From Rhipicephalus microplus (taxonomy: Eukaryota; Arthropoda; Arachnida; Ixodida; Ixodidae), in contig NC_134700.1 of assembly GCF_043290135.1 (NCBI RefSeq), forward strand, positions 237,988,088 to 238,052,087: a DNA stretch of 64,000 bases, written 5' to 3'. The notes beneath the pieces were generated by a model that was given only the letters and a program-made list of their open reading frames with translations, did not search any database and was not told the origin of the DNA. Position numbers and translations under genes: made by a program. Shown piece after piece: positions 22,751-35,024 of this stretch (its first letter is position 1; each line of letters begins with the position of its first letter).

Positions 22751-23582
22751 CTCCCACCTGCAGAAAAAAAAAATACGCGTCTGTTTATTGATGATGATAG
22801 TACTGCTAGCGCCATCTCGCCTCGCGGTATTGCAGTTCAGTACGCCGCTGCTACGTATTTGCATGTTATTTTGATACAACAGCCCAAAGGTACAGTTTCC
22901 GTTCTCTAAACTGGTAGGTGTTCTGTGGTTCTGTGGGCTCGTGTAGCCAGTTGCCTTCACAAAAAACCTCCGCTGGGCGTCGCCTGTCTCGGCGGCAGTC
23001 TGAAACCAAAACTGCGACATAAAGTGATAAGCCACCATGCGCTCGAGCAAGCGAGGTTTCCACAGGCGTGATAAGCGGGTGGTTAGCCACTTATTGCAAC
23101 AAGAAAAAAAAGTTAGTCTTTTGTACCAGTACTCCTTGCGGGACGCTCTCATTTGTTTACACGAAAATAAAAGAATGAATTACTTGCTCGTTGGCGCTTG
23201 TTATTACGTTTGCATTGTTTGGAAAAGGACCAAACTTAAACCTTACATCTCTTCACTAATGCGGCTCTCGGGGTAGAATGCAAACAACACAAGTACAGTG
23301 ATACGTATACTGTACGTCGATTTGCACCTACTACAGGCCATTAAAGAAAGAGAACTTAAGGGGAGAAATTCGGCCTTGTTGGTAAGACATTGTGCGATAT
23401 TTAACACTAAAGTGACACAAGGACGAAAATGGAGGACACAACACGTGCGCTGTGTCGTCGCCTCTTCTTGTGTTTAGCTGGGATCATGATTCCAAATTAC
23501 ACATTTGAAGGACCGCTTTCCTGACGCTATAGTCTCACGATAGAGAGTTTATATACTTCTTAGCATGACAGACTTTCGGGTG

Positions 23583-23621
<39 letters not shown>

Positions 23622-24078
23622 TAGCGAAGTTTGAAATAAGGCGCGCAAAGTTGCGTGACAGTGGGCATCTAGGTGGTCCTAGCTTAATTGACTAGACGTT
23701 TACCCTCTGGCCTCTATTTCCCACACCTTGCTAAACTATTACATAGCTAGCCTGCTCTCGCCAAGAAACTCTTTTTACCCATACTTTATTATTTTTTTAG
23801 ATGCGAAGGAGCTTTTGCTCAGGGCTGTGTCCGTCCCTCAGCGATCGTCAGCTCCCCCTCTGCGCGTGTACTAGTTGCCCCCCACTCCTCTCCTCGCGTG
23901 AATAAGAGGAGGTGGCAGAGCGCTGCCTATGCTTCGTCTCTACTCTACCTTTATCTCTAAGCCACAGCTGTGCGCTCGTATATGATGTTGCGCTCGCTCA
24001 CTCGTTGCATTCTCCTAGCAGCGCTGGGTGTCCACTTTGCGGCACACAGATGGAAATACACACGAATGGCAGGGGGTA
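22751..24078. other. Intergenic stretch left of the duplication
   Basis: No gene is recognised. A TA dinucleotide run lies at 23586-23615. From about 24000 the sequence has CACACAGATGGAAATACACAC-like strings that recur in the first 100 bases of the duplicated unit. Confidence 0.4.
23586..23615. repeat. (TA)n microsatellite
   Basis: A pure TA run of about 30 bases. Confidence 0.9.
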
Positions 24079-24257
24079 ACGTAAGGGGTACTCAATGCAC
24101 AACATATACACAATGCCACACACAAATGCAACGTGCGCGGAAACATGCAAATGGAAACACACGGGAACACCAGCGCTACTTCGCCTCCCCACATGGAGGT
24201 TCCCTTTAGTAGGAGATGGCGTAATTTTTTTCCATCTTTACTTCTCTTTCCTTCTGC

Positions 24258-24490
24258 CACGCTGTGGTGGCCTAGTGGCTAAGGTACTCGGCTGCTAATC
24301 CACAGGTCGCGGGATTGAATCCCGCAGCCGCATTTTTGATGGAGTTGAAAATGCTGAAGGCCTGTGTGCTCAGATTTGGGTGCACGTTAAAGAACCCCAA
24401 GTGGTCGAAATTTCCGGAGCCCTCCTCTACGGCGTCTCTCATAATCATATTGGTGGTTTTGGGACGTTAAACCCCACATATCAATGAATC
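24258..24490 (+). mobile_element. Ruka-type tRNA-derived SINE
   Basis: A full-length copy: tRNA-like head with A box (GTGGCCTAGTGGCTAAGGTA) and B box (GGGATTGAATCCC), the core GTGCACGTTAAAGAACCCCA and GTCGAAATTTCCGGAGCCCT, and the 3' end GGGACGTTAAACCCCACATA followed by a CAATGAATC tail. It belongs to the ixodid-tick SINE group. It is duplicated at 33423-33655. Confidence 0.9.
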
Positions 24491-25831
24491 TCTTTCTTTC
24501 TCTGTTTTTTTCTTTATTCCTCTCTGTATTCGTTCTCTGAGCCATCAGAGTTACCGCATCTAGCGTTACCAATCTAGACTGCAGTTAACGCCGGAAAAAC
24601 GGTTGCCCCCTGTTCTTAAAGCGAAGTAGAAGACGACAATGAAGAAAAGAGCGCGTGCCGGTGTATGATGGTGATGATTGTCTATTTACGACACATGACC
24701 AGCCATGGGCATAACATCTATGCTGTAATGATTGGGCCATCAGCTTTAGCTCTCATGGAAACGTACAGATGTGATTTACGGTCTTTCTTTCTGCTATGGG
24801 TTAGCGGAGTACAGTAGTTCGAAAAAAAAAGACAAAGAAAAATCTTTGTACGAGGATGGCGCGTGAATTTTTCCGGCTCGTGCAGTAGAACAACTTCAGG
24901 CGCTCTTCAGCGTGCTCGCTAGCCATCCAGAAGCGGACGCGCAGCTTGCGTCATCGTCAGCATTTCAATTTCCTACACTGCATATTCCGGTGAGTGACGG
25001 TTTGTCTTCTTTTCGTCTTAATTAGCTACATCGCCTGCGATCCTAAGCAGAATTCGCAGCGGCCTCTAGTCGTAAAATTTAGGTTTGACTTGACGCGATT
25101 GTCACATCGCAGCTGACGACACTAAGGGGCGCGTTCACACCAATTATTATTCGTATTTTTTTTCGAATCGTATAGCTTTGGATATACGGCACGTGGATTG
25201 TTTAAAACTATCCGACAGTAGCTCTGTTATCCGATTTGAATGTAACGTATAGTTTTCCGGCGTCAGCTGTCTCGGCGATGCTCGTTTCTCACAACGGGTC
25301 TGCTCGCGAAAGGCTAGCCCATGAAAGAGGTCTTTCTATAAATATGATCGTTCATCTGCGTTAGCACGTGCGCAGTGCCGGATACGTGTAGTGAAAACGT
25401 GTATGGCTTCGCTGCAGTGGTTTTTCATGCGGCTGCCTGAACCACAGTGCTGCGATGGCTCGTGTTCTCGCCAGAATCGGAGACAGCCTTCGCTGGCCTC
25501 TCAGGGTATCTACCGCTTCTGGTGGGCGAAATGGTGCTCGGCTGCGGAGTTACTGTGCTTCAGCTTTGTCTAGTGATCTCTCTAAATACGACTGCTGAAA
25601 AGCAGCTTTTCGCAAGGGCTGAAACTGCAGGCGTGGATGTATACGCAAAGTGAAATGCGTGTTTGCGCATGAAGTATCGTTGAAGGGCATATGTCATCAT
25701 ACCGCGTATTTTTTCTGTGGTAACAGGCAATTTCAAGCTCCATACGAAAATGATTCGGTTACACGATTACAAACGATCGACTTCGATTTATTTCGCAGCA
25801 GGCTGAAGAGACGCGCGGTGGCGTCTGCACG

Positions 25832-26662
25832 ATGACAACACACCAGAAGGGCGCTGCCGTCGCCAAAGGCGGCATGAGCCTCCCGAATAATCTACAGCTG
25901 CTTCAACAGCAACGCGTTCGCCGCAACGCTGCGCCTGCAACCTACTGGAGCATTGAAGCCTGCCTTGATCGGAAGATCAAGAAAGACTTGAGCGTGAGCC
26001 TCACGCGCTTGGCAGCCATGGCAACGGCGCATAACATCTATGCACTTCTGACTTGCACGAGCTTCCTTCCCGATTCGCTGCGCCCATCCGGATCATTCGT
26101 CCCCGAATGGCAACGGGCTCCTATCTTCTTGGACTCGGCCGTGGATGTCGATGGTGGAGCGTTAGCGCCACAGTACGATTCCCTCCACGGTGGTTACGAC
26201 GTCGATGTGACGCAGCAGCTACCGGAGTCGAGTAACTTGCTGGAGCTCGACGTAAAGCACGTTGTTAACGAAGAAGACTGCACTAAAGAGCTACACGCTG
26301 GCACTCTAGTCAACAATGGCGTCGCGACGCTGCGTTCGACGCGCACCGAAGGTCGAACTAGCGGTCGGTGGGTCGATGTGGCGCTTGTGGACCACCATTC
26401 TGCAGTTCCAGGGCCGGAAGCAAACTATGGTGCCTCGTCGATAACCGATACCCCACAACGTGCCTCATTTTGACGTGCCTATACCGACATCTGTGCGCGG
26501 CGCAGTGATGGTGGTCAACTTCCGAAAGCACTGCACCGCGGCCATCAACATTTGGTGCGGTATCACTACGTGCGCTCTCCATGCGGCCTCGTGGATAAGA
26601 TTAGGTTCGCTCGTGCATTTACACGTCGACGACACTTCGTGGTCACGTTAAGAACAGAGTGA
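25832..26662 (+). pseudogene. Unknown ORF of duplication copy 1, broken by a stop
   Basis: The frame starts MTTHQKGAAVAKGGMSLPNN and is 213 codons to a TGA at 26471-26473. Copy 2 has CGA there, and the frame would then run on to 26662. It is preceded by a good 3' splice site (TTATTTCGCAG, exon from 25799). Upstream, a possible exon 25455-25505 reads MARVLARIGDSLRWPLR, Arg-rich and acidic-poor like a mitochondrial presequence, and would join in frame, but its donor GTATCT is weak. I recognise no domain. Between copies I count 19 base differences in the ORF, of which 14 alter the residue or stop. That is the pattern of unconstrained sequence, so I doubt it is a working gene. Confidence 0.4.
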
Positions 26663-27304
26663 AAAGCAGAAAGTTTACGAGACATCTGCTATTTCCTGTC
26701 CTTGATCGTGTGCCATGGGATCGCGAAGTGCGGACAATGTCAACTGGGGAATGGTGAACAGATGGTGCCAGCCTGGCTTCGATCAACAGTGGGACTCAAC
26801 TAGCCGCCGGTAGCGGCTAACGATGGTTTTTGCTCGCCAGGCTGAGCACGACATTTTCATACCCGGGGACATTTTGTTGAATTTAGTGGTACACCTTCGG
26901 AGGTAATTCTTGTGTGGCGAAAAATTACCTACTGCACTGCAGTACTTGTTATGATGAAACTTGATGCGTTGTTCTTATAGGCTGTATTTAAGAACCCTAA
27001 TTTTTTTTTCGTTGGAATAAAGTGCATGAATAGCGCGTGTGTGTTGACGAGCACATTTATCACTGTCGTATAGGGTGGAATAATACCGCGACATGCTTAT
27101 TGCTCAGGATGATTTGTTGATGGAAAGGTAACGTGTGATGGAACGGGAGTAGTAGAAGAAAATAACGAAAGAAAATTGCTAAATAAATTGCGGTTTCGAG
27201 CAAGTTGTTGTATACCGGCAAACAAGCTAATAATCCTTATTCTGCGAGCATGATGAAAAAAATGGCAGCATATCCACGGAGTGAATGATGGAGAGTGGGG
27301 CGAA

Positions 27305-27522
27305 GCATCCGTCCGTCCATGCGTGCGTCTGTGTGGCCGCCCGTGCGTCCATCCGCCAGTCCGTGCGTGCGTCTGTTCGTGCGTCCGCACGTCCATCTGT
27401 GCGTCCGTCCCTGCGTTCGTCCATGCATCCGCTCCTACGTCCGTCCATGCGTCCATCCGTTCGTGCAGCCATCCGTGGGTCCGTCCATGCATCTGTCTGT
27501 GTGTCCGTTCGTCCATCTAGTC
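27305..27522. repeat. GTCC/GTGC minisatellite, copy 1
   Basis: A tandem array of degenerate 4- and 12-base units such as CGTCCATG, CGTCCGTG and CGTGCGTC. Long Arg/Pro/Val or Asp/Arg/Thr frames across it on either strand are artefacts. Copy 2 is at 36498-36740. Confidence 0.85.
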
Positions 27523-28312
27523 AACACTCCAACTACCACCATCTCGCATCTTTTCATCATATATTCCTCATATAGAAGCACCGCCATTCAACGGACATTC
27601 CAAGGACTGAACGAGAGGAGGCACACGCACACTTTCTTACGGCTTACGCTTCGTGTCTACTTCCCACCTTTAACCACCCCGAGTTCATGGTATATACTAG
27701 TTCACTGTATTCATGGCACTGCGGCCCAACGCTCGCTAAACCTTTCTAAAACCAAGGAGGTTACGCCCAGCGAATATAACGTAGCAACCCTTTCTTGTCA
27801 GATAGTGCTCAATATACATGCCGATGGCTGCTAAGGGGGAATTAGAGACAGGAGTATTTCGGCTTTTAGGTAACGCGCACGCTGCGAATTTTTTATTGTT
27901 CAACAACGCACAGAAGAAATCTCCCACCGGCACCACCTTGGAGGTCAAAATGTGAGACTGGTTACACACTACTACTACTACGACTACGAGGGACGAACGG
28001 GTGCCGCTGTAAGGAGCTTCGCCCCTCAAATTCAAGCCAATTTAGCCGCATAGTTGTCGAAGTTACGATGGCACAAAATTGGCAATTCACGACGCAGTCT
28101 GTCCGTCATCCGTTTCTTGCTCAGCTCCTGCGTCGAGGCGTGTGCCATGACATCGCGCTTTGTTGCGGCCAGTGTGTCAGAGTGCGACGAAAAAAAAACG
28201 CAAAACAAACAAGAACGATATTTTTGACTGGAACGAAAACGTATACCCGACCCAATTCTTACGAAGTGCGGAACATTTTAAGGGGCAGGCAGTCGTATGC
28301 TGTCGTTGGAGG

Positions 28313-28415
<103 letters not shown>

Positions 28416-29862
28416 AAAACCGGAGATTGAAAAGAACAGAGCTTTATTTTGAGGACAGGGGTACAAAAGCGGTACTCGAAGCATGTTGGTTTGGGCTCGA
28501 AGTTCAGGGCCCCACTTGCTTGCGGCGCTCGCCTAACTAGACTCAGAAGCGCGCTAATTGCACCTCTTGGTTCGAGCTGACAAATTGTGCCTCCCACTGC
28601 TCCAAACTTCCTAGAGCTTTAAAACAGCGCAACGCAAAGACTTTCGCTTGCGTTGCGCGTGCGTCGGGGGCCAGCTTCTTGTGATCTCCCATTTAGTGAC
28701 GAACGCTAACGCTACACGCGCGCAAGCTTTACGTATACGGTATTCCAAAAACTCACAAAGGCTGCCCAGCTCGGTACTCCCTTCAAGCTTGGCACCAGAA
28801 GCTGTCTTAACTTTTATCTCGTTCCGGAGTGAAGCCGGCATATTATTTATCGTTTTTAGGTTCAAAGGGCCCTTAAGCCACACCGAGTTCGAATGGGATA
28901 CAGTTCCTCGCCTTCACTACCCTTCTGCAAACGCTACCGCATCGTCGCCACTTATCTTTTTCTTTATATAAGATTTGGACAATGTCGGCACCCCCTATTT
29001 GCGTTGAGCCTATTTGGATTTAGTGGTTCATGACTTACGTTGTAATGTACTAGAATGTATGCTTATGCGTTATTATCAGCTAGGCCTCGGAAACTCAGCG
29101 CTAGTTTTGGTTTCGAGCATGCGTGCTCGTAGTGGTTGCCGGGCATGCTGTAAGATTCGTTTCAACCAAGTAAAGTCGACGCGGATGTTTGTATTTATAA
29201 TTTTTTTACCAGTGTTACAAATAAATGAATTTGACAGAACTGTAAATAACTTATATTTTATTTATTTGTTTTTTATTCCTTGTTTTCGAATTGGGCGAAG
29301 CGCGGGAAGACTTCTGTTTAGCGCTTGCCTCTGCTCCTCCTTTCCAGTTGCTCAGCGATATCACTTGCTCTTGGCTGTCTAGCTCGGTCAGCGTGCCAAG
29401 TATGAATACGGCAAAGAAGATAACACATTTGATGTGGCGTGCAGCAAACGGAAGGCGCAGTAGGTCCGGTGAATCAGATCAACCATGCCCTAGACGGCGA
29501 CGGCTAAGTTGGGGCATCACATGTTTTGCGCGGCCCTGCAGTGCGTTAACCCTTTCCGCGATGGCCTTCGACGATTTAGAGTGACAACGGGTGAGCACAA
29601 GTATTTGTGGCTGTTATTTGAGCAGTTATTCATTTTTCATGAGTGCATGAGTAAATCTGCAAGGCTGCCAGAGTAACAAGAATAATTTATGATGGGAGCC
29701 TACCTGCTGCTCACAAAATATTTCATGAAAGGCTGGAATGTGTGTTGAATCGGCTGCAGAGTTTGTTCGTCCTTTACTTTTGGCATGCAGTTCAAACGAT
29801 GTGAAGTATTTATAGCCTCCTTCTGTTCATGGGATTGCATAGAACCAGTTTGGAACCTTGTA

Positions 29863-30046
29863 AATCCCGGCGGTGGCGGCTGCATTTCCGATGGAGGCGG
29901 AAATGTTGTAGGCCCGTGTGCTCAAATTTGGGCGCACGTTAAAGAACCCCAGGTGGTCGAAATTTCCGGAGCCCTCCACTACGGCGTCTCTCATAATGAT
30001 ATGGTGGTTTTGGGACATTAAACCCCACAAATAAAAAAATCTAAAA
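29863..30046 (+). mobile_element. 5'-truncated Ruka-type SINE present only in copy 1
   Basis: The sequence begins inside the tRNA part (AATCCCGGCGGTGGCGGC) and continues through the Ruka core to AACCCCACAAATAAAAAAAT. It is flanked by GAACCTTGTA (29853-29862) and GAATCTTGTA (30047-30056). Copy 2 has a single GAACCTTGTA there, at about 39170, with no SINE: an intact empty site. This is therefore a real insertion that happened after the duplication, with a 10-bp target-site duplication carrying one later change. Confidence 0.93.
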
Positions 30047-30431
30047 GAATCTTGTAGGCATTTGCTTCTAATGCTGTTAATGAAATACATGTAATGGGCT
30101 CATTGATGCTTCGAGAAATAGTTGAACAAGAAATGTCACTGGAGCCAGCATTTTGAAAAAGTGAACATTTCTTTTTTAAGGCAAATCATTGCGAAAACAA
30201 ACTAGCCGAAACATATTCTCCACTGGCATTCGCTGTTCAACTGTTCTTCAATGCTTCACGCCTCTATTTTCCCCTGGCCTTCTTTCTTGTTCGGTACTTA
30301 AGATATGAAAAAAAAAAAATGTTAGCTGTCATAAAAGACGTGCCTCGGTCAAGCATGACGTGACCTGCTCGCGAATGTTAACAATTTTCGCATGGGCTCG
30401 GGTATTCTTGGATCGTTGTTTGCTCATTGTG

Positions 30432-30672
30432 GGTGCCCCGTCATGGTGGTCTAGTGGCTAAGGTACTCGGCTGCTGACCCGCAGGTCACGGGATCAAATT
30501 CCGGCTGCGGCGGCTGCATTTTCGATGGAGGCGGAAATGTAGGCCCGTGTGCTCAGATTTGGATGCACGTTAAAGAACTCCAGGTGGTCAAAATTTCCGT
30601 AGCCCTCCACTATGGCGTCTCTCATAATCATATGGTGGTTTTGGGACGTTAAACCTCGCATATAAATCAATC
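30432..30672 (+). mobile_element. Ruka-type SINE
   Basis: Full length: GCCCCGTCATGGTGGTCTAG head, B box GGGATCAAATTCC, core, and a 3' end with GGGACGTTAAACCTCGCATA and an ATCAATCGATC tail. The tail is followed by CATTGTGGGCACGC; GCTCATTGTGGGTGCC precedes the head, so CATTGTGGG is the likely target-site duplication. It is also present in copy 2 and therefore predates the duplication. Confidence 0.9.
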
Positions 30673-31063
30673 GATCATTGTGGGCACGCTTTCAGTTGTG
30701 AAAGAAAGCTGCTTTTGTAGATTGATTCTTATCACTACGTTCATGCGTTTGCTTTTAGTACGACACGTCTAAAAAAAGAAGCTTTTTATTTTACTTGTGT
30801 TGATTGAGCTTTGTCTTGCTGAGAATTCGGCCAACTTTTGTTTGTTCACTTCACAACATGCGAACATCATTTAAGGAATAGTCGAATAAATTCAACGAAT
30901 AGCAGCGTTGCCCGAGCGGCCAGGCCACGTGCAAGAGCTTAGAGAGCACAAACACACACCGCTTGCATGCGAAGTGGGAAAAGAGAGCTTTCGTGGCAAC
31001 CCTCATCCCAATGGTTCACACCCTTTTGCTCTATTATTTGTTGACCTCACACTATTAGACCGA

Positions 31064-31490
31064 ACTGTAATGTAAATATGAAGAAAGAAAAGTGGGTGAA
31101 AAGATAACTTGCGAGCAGGAACCGAACCTGCGACCTTCAAATAACGCGTTCGATGCTCAACCACTGAGCTACCACGGCAGCTATCCCGCCAGCCACTTTT
31201 TTGGGTATATATGGGAATTTCAACGTGTAAGGGTCAGTCAGCGCCACCAATAGCCATGGCAGTGGGTGTGGCACACTCTTTATGAGCCTGTGTGGCGTCG
31301 CGTAGCTTGTGAACTTATTACCTGTTGGCAGCTGACCAATAGTCTCTCGTATACAACCTAAAGGCACCAGGTCTGCCAGTACGAGACTATCGTAATGAAT
31401 AAGGGAAAGGAGTATACTTAAGGGCTCGCGTTTCCGCGCTTTCACATAATATTAATGAGATCTAACAAAGATGGTAAGGAGAGTATAGGG
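31064..31490 (-). repeat. tRNA-headed repeat unit, copy 2
   Basis: Reverse complement of the unit at 19362-19830, with the tRNA-like segment at about 31109-31181 (B box GGTTCGGTTCCTGC, A box GTGGTAGCTCAGTGG). It has lost three bases at the end of the tRNA-like segment compared with the duplicate at 40222-40295. Confidence 0.75.
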
Positions 31491-31491
31491 G

Positions 31492-31697
31492 AAGTTATTG
31501 ATTGATATGTAGAGTTTAACGTCCCAAAACCACCATATGATTATGAGAGACGCCGTAGTGGAGGGCTCCGCAAATTTCGACCACCTGGGGTTCTTTAACG
31601 TGCACCCAAATCTGAGCACACGGGCCTTCAACATTTCCGCCTCCATCGGAAATGCAGCCGCCACAGCCGGGATTCGATCCCGTGACCTGCGGCTCAT
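31492..31697 (-). mobile_element. Ruka-type SINE, 5' truncated
   Basis: Minus strand. The TTGATTGATATG tail and GTTTAACGTCCCAAAACCAC 3' end come first on the + strand. The tRNA-like head ends in the B-box region (GGGATTCGATCCCGTGACC) and the A box is missing. It is inserted in the tail of the tRNA-headed repeat, since GGGAAGTTATT occurs on both sides. Confidence 0.88.
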
Positions 31698-31698
31698 A

Positions 31699-31855
31699 GG
31701 GAAGTTATTAGACCGAATCGTAATGTAAATATGAAGAAAGAAAAGTGGGTGAAAAGATAACTTGTTGTGGGTTCGGTTCTTGCCCACGGCAAGTTATCTT
31801 TTCACCCACTTTTCTCTCTTCATATTTACATTACGATTTGGTCTAATAACTTCCC
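31699..31855. repeat. 66-bp imperfect inverted repeat from two repeat tails
   Basis: Left arm 31699-31764 and right arm 31790-31855 are reverse complements with a few mismatches: GGGAAGTTATTAGACCG with GGTCTAATAACTTCCC, and AAAAGTGGGTGAAAAGATAA with its complement. The arms are 3' tails of two tRNA-headed repeats in opposite orientation; the 25-base loop holds a truncated B box. It also occurs in the other duplicate near 40818-40975. Confidence 0.85.
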
Positions 31856-31872
31856 CTATACTTTCCTTGACA

Positions 31873-33244
31873 ATATGCGGCCCTAGTAACCCTTGATTTA
31901 GCCAAGGCATATGACAGTGTTGAACATGCTATTCTTATCAATGTCCTAAAAGAGCTTACGTTCCCGCAGTACATAACAAATTGGATATACGAATTTTTAA
32001 AAGACAGAAAATTTTATTGCTTCCAACGAGGTGTTTCCACGCCGAAGTATAGCCAAACGAGAGGTGTTCCTCAAGGCTCTGTTCTATCGCCTGTGCTATT
32101 TAACATTTTGTTAAGTTCAATACCACAGAGTGATAAGGTATACGTATATGTATATGCAGATGATATCGCGTTCTTTGCATCTGACAACAATATTTATTCA
32201 CTACATTCGACTTTACAGTGTTATTTGGCAACATTGGAAACCTGGTTTCAGAAAATTCATATGAACCTGAACGTAACTAAAAGTGCTATAATAGTTTTTC
32301 CGTTGGACGCACCAGTTACTATTTCTCTTCAGTACCATCAAGAAATAATACCCCAGGTTAATTGTATTAAATATCTGGGTGTACTGTACGATCAAAAACT
32401 GAGCTGGCGTGACCACATTGAATATATTAAAATTAAGGCTACACGCGCTGTTGGAATGATAGGTAGGCTTGGCCGCCTCCGTTCCGCTCTTCGCAGAGAT
32501 ACGCTGATCATGATTTATCGCATGTACGTTCGTCCGATTCTTGAATTCGGATGTGTACTATTCTCTGGTGGACCAGCATACAAAATAAACCCCCTCATTT
32601 TCTTAGAGCGGGACGCCCTACGTAGTTGTTTAGGTGTGCCAAAATTCACAGCTAACAATGTTTTGTATCAAGAAGCTCGGATACCCACCCTTGCTTGCAG
32701 ATTTCGTATTTTAACAGTAAACACCTATTTAAAATTTTCTGAATCCACTTTGAGAAGGCGACAATTTGTATTCTTTGCCGAGCCTGGTGTCTTTTTCAAT
32801 GAGCATTGGTCCCGTGTATATAAACCCCAAGTGCTATTTGTTCAAACACTTCTAGATGCTTTAAATGTTAATATAATCGAGATCACACCATCTGTCAAAC
32901 CAATCGGCCAAGTGCAAATAGAATTTGACGATATCTCCCCCATGAACGCTAAACACTTGCCCTCTAAATATTTGATTGGTTTATTAGAACAACACCTGTC
33001 TCAATTAAGTACTAATACAGTAATTGCAACGGATGCATCTATGAGTGGCGAGAAGGCAGGTGTGGGTATTTTTTCTCTCTCATTATTCTGGTCATTTTCA
33101 TTACGCCTCCCAGATTATACACCAATATTTGAAGCGGAATTAATGGTCGTTATACTAGCTATTCGTAAACTTCCTGCGACTCATTCGACAGCTGTGATAG
33201 TGACTGACTCGTATTCCGTGTGTTCATTCTTATCATCGTCGTCG
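31873..33244 (+). pseudogene. LINE fragment: reverse transcriptase plus RNase H, cut at both ends
   Basis: One open frame of about 455 codons starts inside the reverse-transcriptase domain and ends inside RNase H. RT motifs: LDLAKAYDSVEH (motif A), RGVPQGSVLSPVLFN (motif B), YADD at 32153-32164 (catalytic motif C) and YLGVLYDQKLSW (motif D/thumb). RNase H motifs: ATDASMSGEKAGVGIFS, FEAELMVV and IVTDSYSV, giving the acidic D-E-D series. An RNase H domain after RT places it in the I/Jockey-type non-LTR group. No stop or frameshift interrupts it, so it is young or recently active. It lacks endonuclease, 5' end, RNase H end and 3' tail, and sits exactly between the two copies of the duplication. 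Confidence 0.9.
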
Positions 33245-33422
33245 ACGTAAGGGGTACTCAATGCACAACATATACACAATGCCACACACAAATGAAACGT
33301 GCGCGGAAACATGCAAATGGAAACACACGGGAACACCAGCGCTACTTCGCCTCCCCACATGGAGGTTCCCTTTAGTAGGAGATGGCGCAATTTTTTCCAT
33401 ATTTACTTCTCTTTCCTTCTGC

Positions 33423-33655
33423 CACGCTGTGGTGGCCTAGTGGCTAAGGTACTCGGCTGCTAATCCGCAGGTCGCGGGATTGAATCCCGCAGCTGCATTT
33501 TTGATGGAGGTGAAAATGCTGAAGGCCTGTGTGCTCAGATTTGGGTGCACGTTAAAGAACCCCAAGTGGTCGAAATTTCCGGAGCCCTCCTCTACGGCGT
33601 CTCTCATAATCATATTGGTGGTTTTGAGACGTTAAACCCCACATATATAAATGAA
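33423..33655 (+). mobile_element. Ruka-type SINE (duplicate of 24258-24490)
   Basis: Same insertion as in copy 1, with a handful of substitutions and an ATATATAAATG tail. It is shared, so it predates the duplication. Confidence 0.9.
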
Positions 33656-35024
33656 TCTCTTCCTTTCTCTGTTTTTTTCTTTATTCCTCTCTGTATTCGT
33701 TCTCTGAGCCATCAGAGTTACTGCATCTAACGTTACCAATCTAGACTGCAGTTAACGCCGGAAAAACGGTCGCCCTTGTTCTTAAAGCGAAGTAGAAGAC
33801 GACAATGAAGAAAAGAGCGCGTGCCGGTGTATGATGGTGATGATTGTCTATTTACGACACATGACCAGCCATGAGCATAACATCTATGCTGTAATGATTG
33901 GGCCATCAGCTTTAGCTCTCATGGAAACGTACAGATGTGATTTCCGGTCTTTCTTTCTGCTATGGGTTAGCGTAGTACAGTAGTTCGAAAAAAAAAAGAC
34001 GAAGAAAAATCTTTGCATGAGGATGGCGCGTGAATTTTTCCGGCTCGTGCAGTAGAACAACTTCAGGCGCTCTTCAGCTTGCTCGCTAGCCATCCAGAAG
34101 CGGACGCGCAGCTTGCGTCATCGTCAGCATTTCAATTTCCTACACTGCATATTCCGGTGAGTGACGGTTTATCTTCTTTTCGTCTTATTTAGCTACATCG
34201 CCTGCGATCCTAAGCAGAATTCGCAGTGGCCTCTAGTCGTAAAATTTAGGTTTGACTTGACGCGATTGTCACATCGCAGCTGACTACACTAAGGGGCGCG
34301 TTCACACCAATTATTATTCGTATTTTTTTTTTCGAATCGTATAGCTTTGGATATACGGCACGTGGATTGTCTAAAACTATCCGACAGTAACTCTGTTATC
34401 CGATTTGACTGTAACGTATAGTTCTCCGGCGTCAGCTGTCGCGGCGATGCTCGTTTCTCAAAACGGGTCTGCTCGCGAAAGCTAGGCTAGCCCATGAAAG
34501 AGGTATTTCTATAAATATGATCGTTCATCTGCGTTAGCACGTCCGCAGCGCCGGATACGAGTAGTGAAAACGTGTATGGCTTCGCTGCAGTGGTTTTTCA
34601 TGCGGCTGCCTGAACCACAGTTCTGCGATGGCTCGTGTTTTCGCTAGAATCGGGGACAGCCTTCGCTGGCCTCTCAGGGTACTTACCGCTTCTGGTGGGC
34701 GAAATGGTGCTCGGCTGCGGAGTTACTGTGCTTCAGCTTTTTCTAGTGATCTCTCTATATACGACTTCTGAAAAGCAGCTTTTCGCAAGGTTTGAAACTG
34801 CAGGCGTGGATGTATGTATACGCGAAGTGAAATGCGTGTTTTCTGAAACTCTGGCGGCGCATGAAGTATCGTTGAAGGGCATATGTCATCATATCGCGTA
34901 TTTTTTTCTGTGGTAACAGGCAATTTCAAGCTCCATACGAAAATGATTCGGTTACACGATTACAAACGATCGACTTCGATTTATTTCGCAGCAGGCTGAA
35001 GAGACGCGCGGTGGCGTCTGCACG

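Noticed and set aside
27097..27834. Arg/Pro/Val-rich and Asp/Arg/Thr-rich frames of 80-180 codons (and counterparts at 36379-37055)
   Set aside because: Translation of the degenerate GTCC/GTGC minisatellite in several frames.
28611..28883. 90-codon minus-strand frame kept open in both duplicates (37944-38216)
   Set aside because: The few differences between copies mostly change residues, there is no start or splice support, and no domain. Likely open by recent shared ancestry only.
31137..31445. 102-codon minus-strand frame and the similar frames at 19386-19625 and 40251-40481
   Set aside because: All lie inside the tRNA-headed repeat; similarity among them is repeat similarity.
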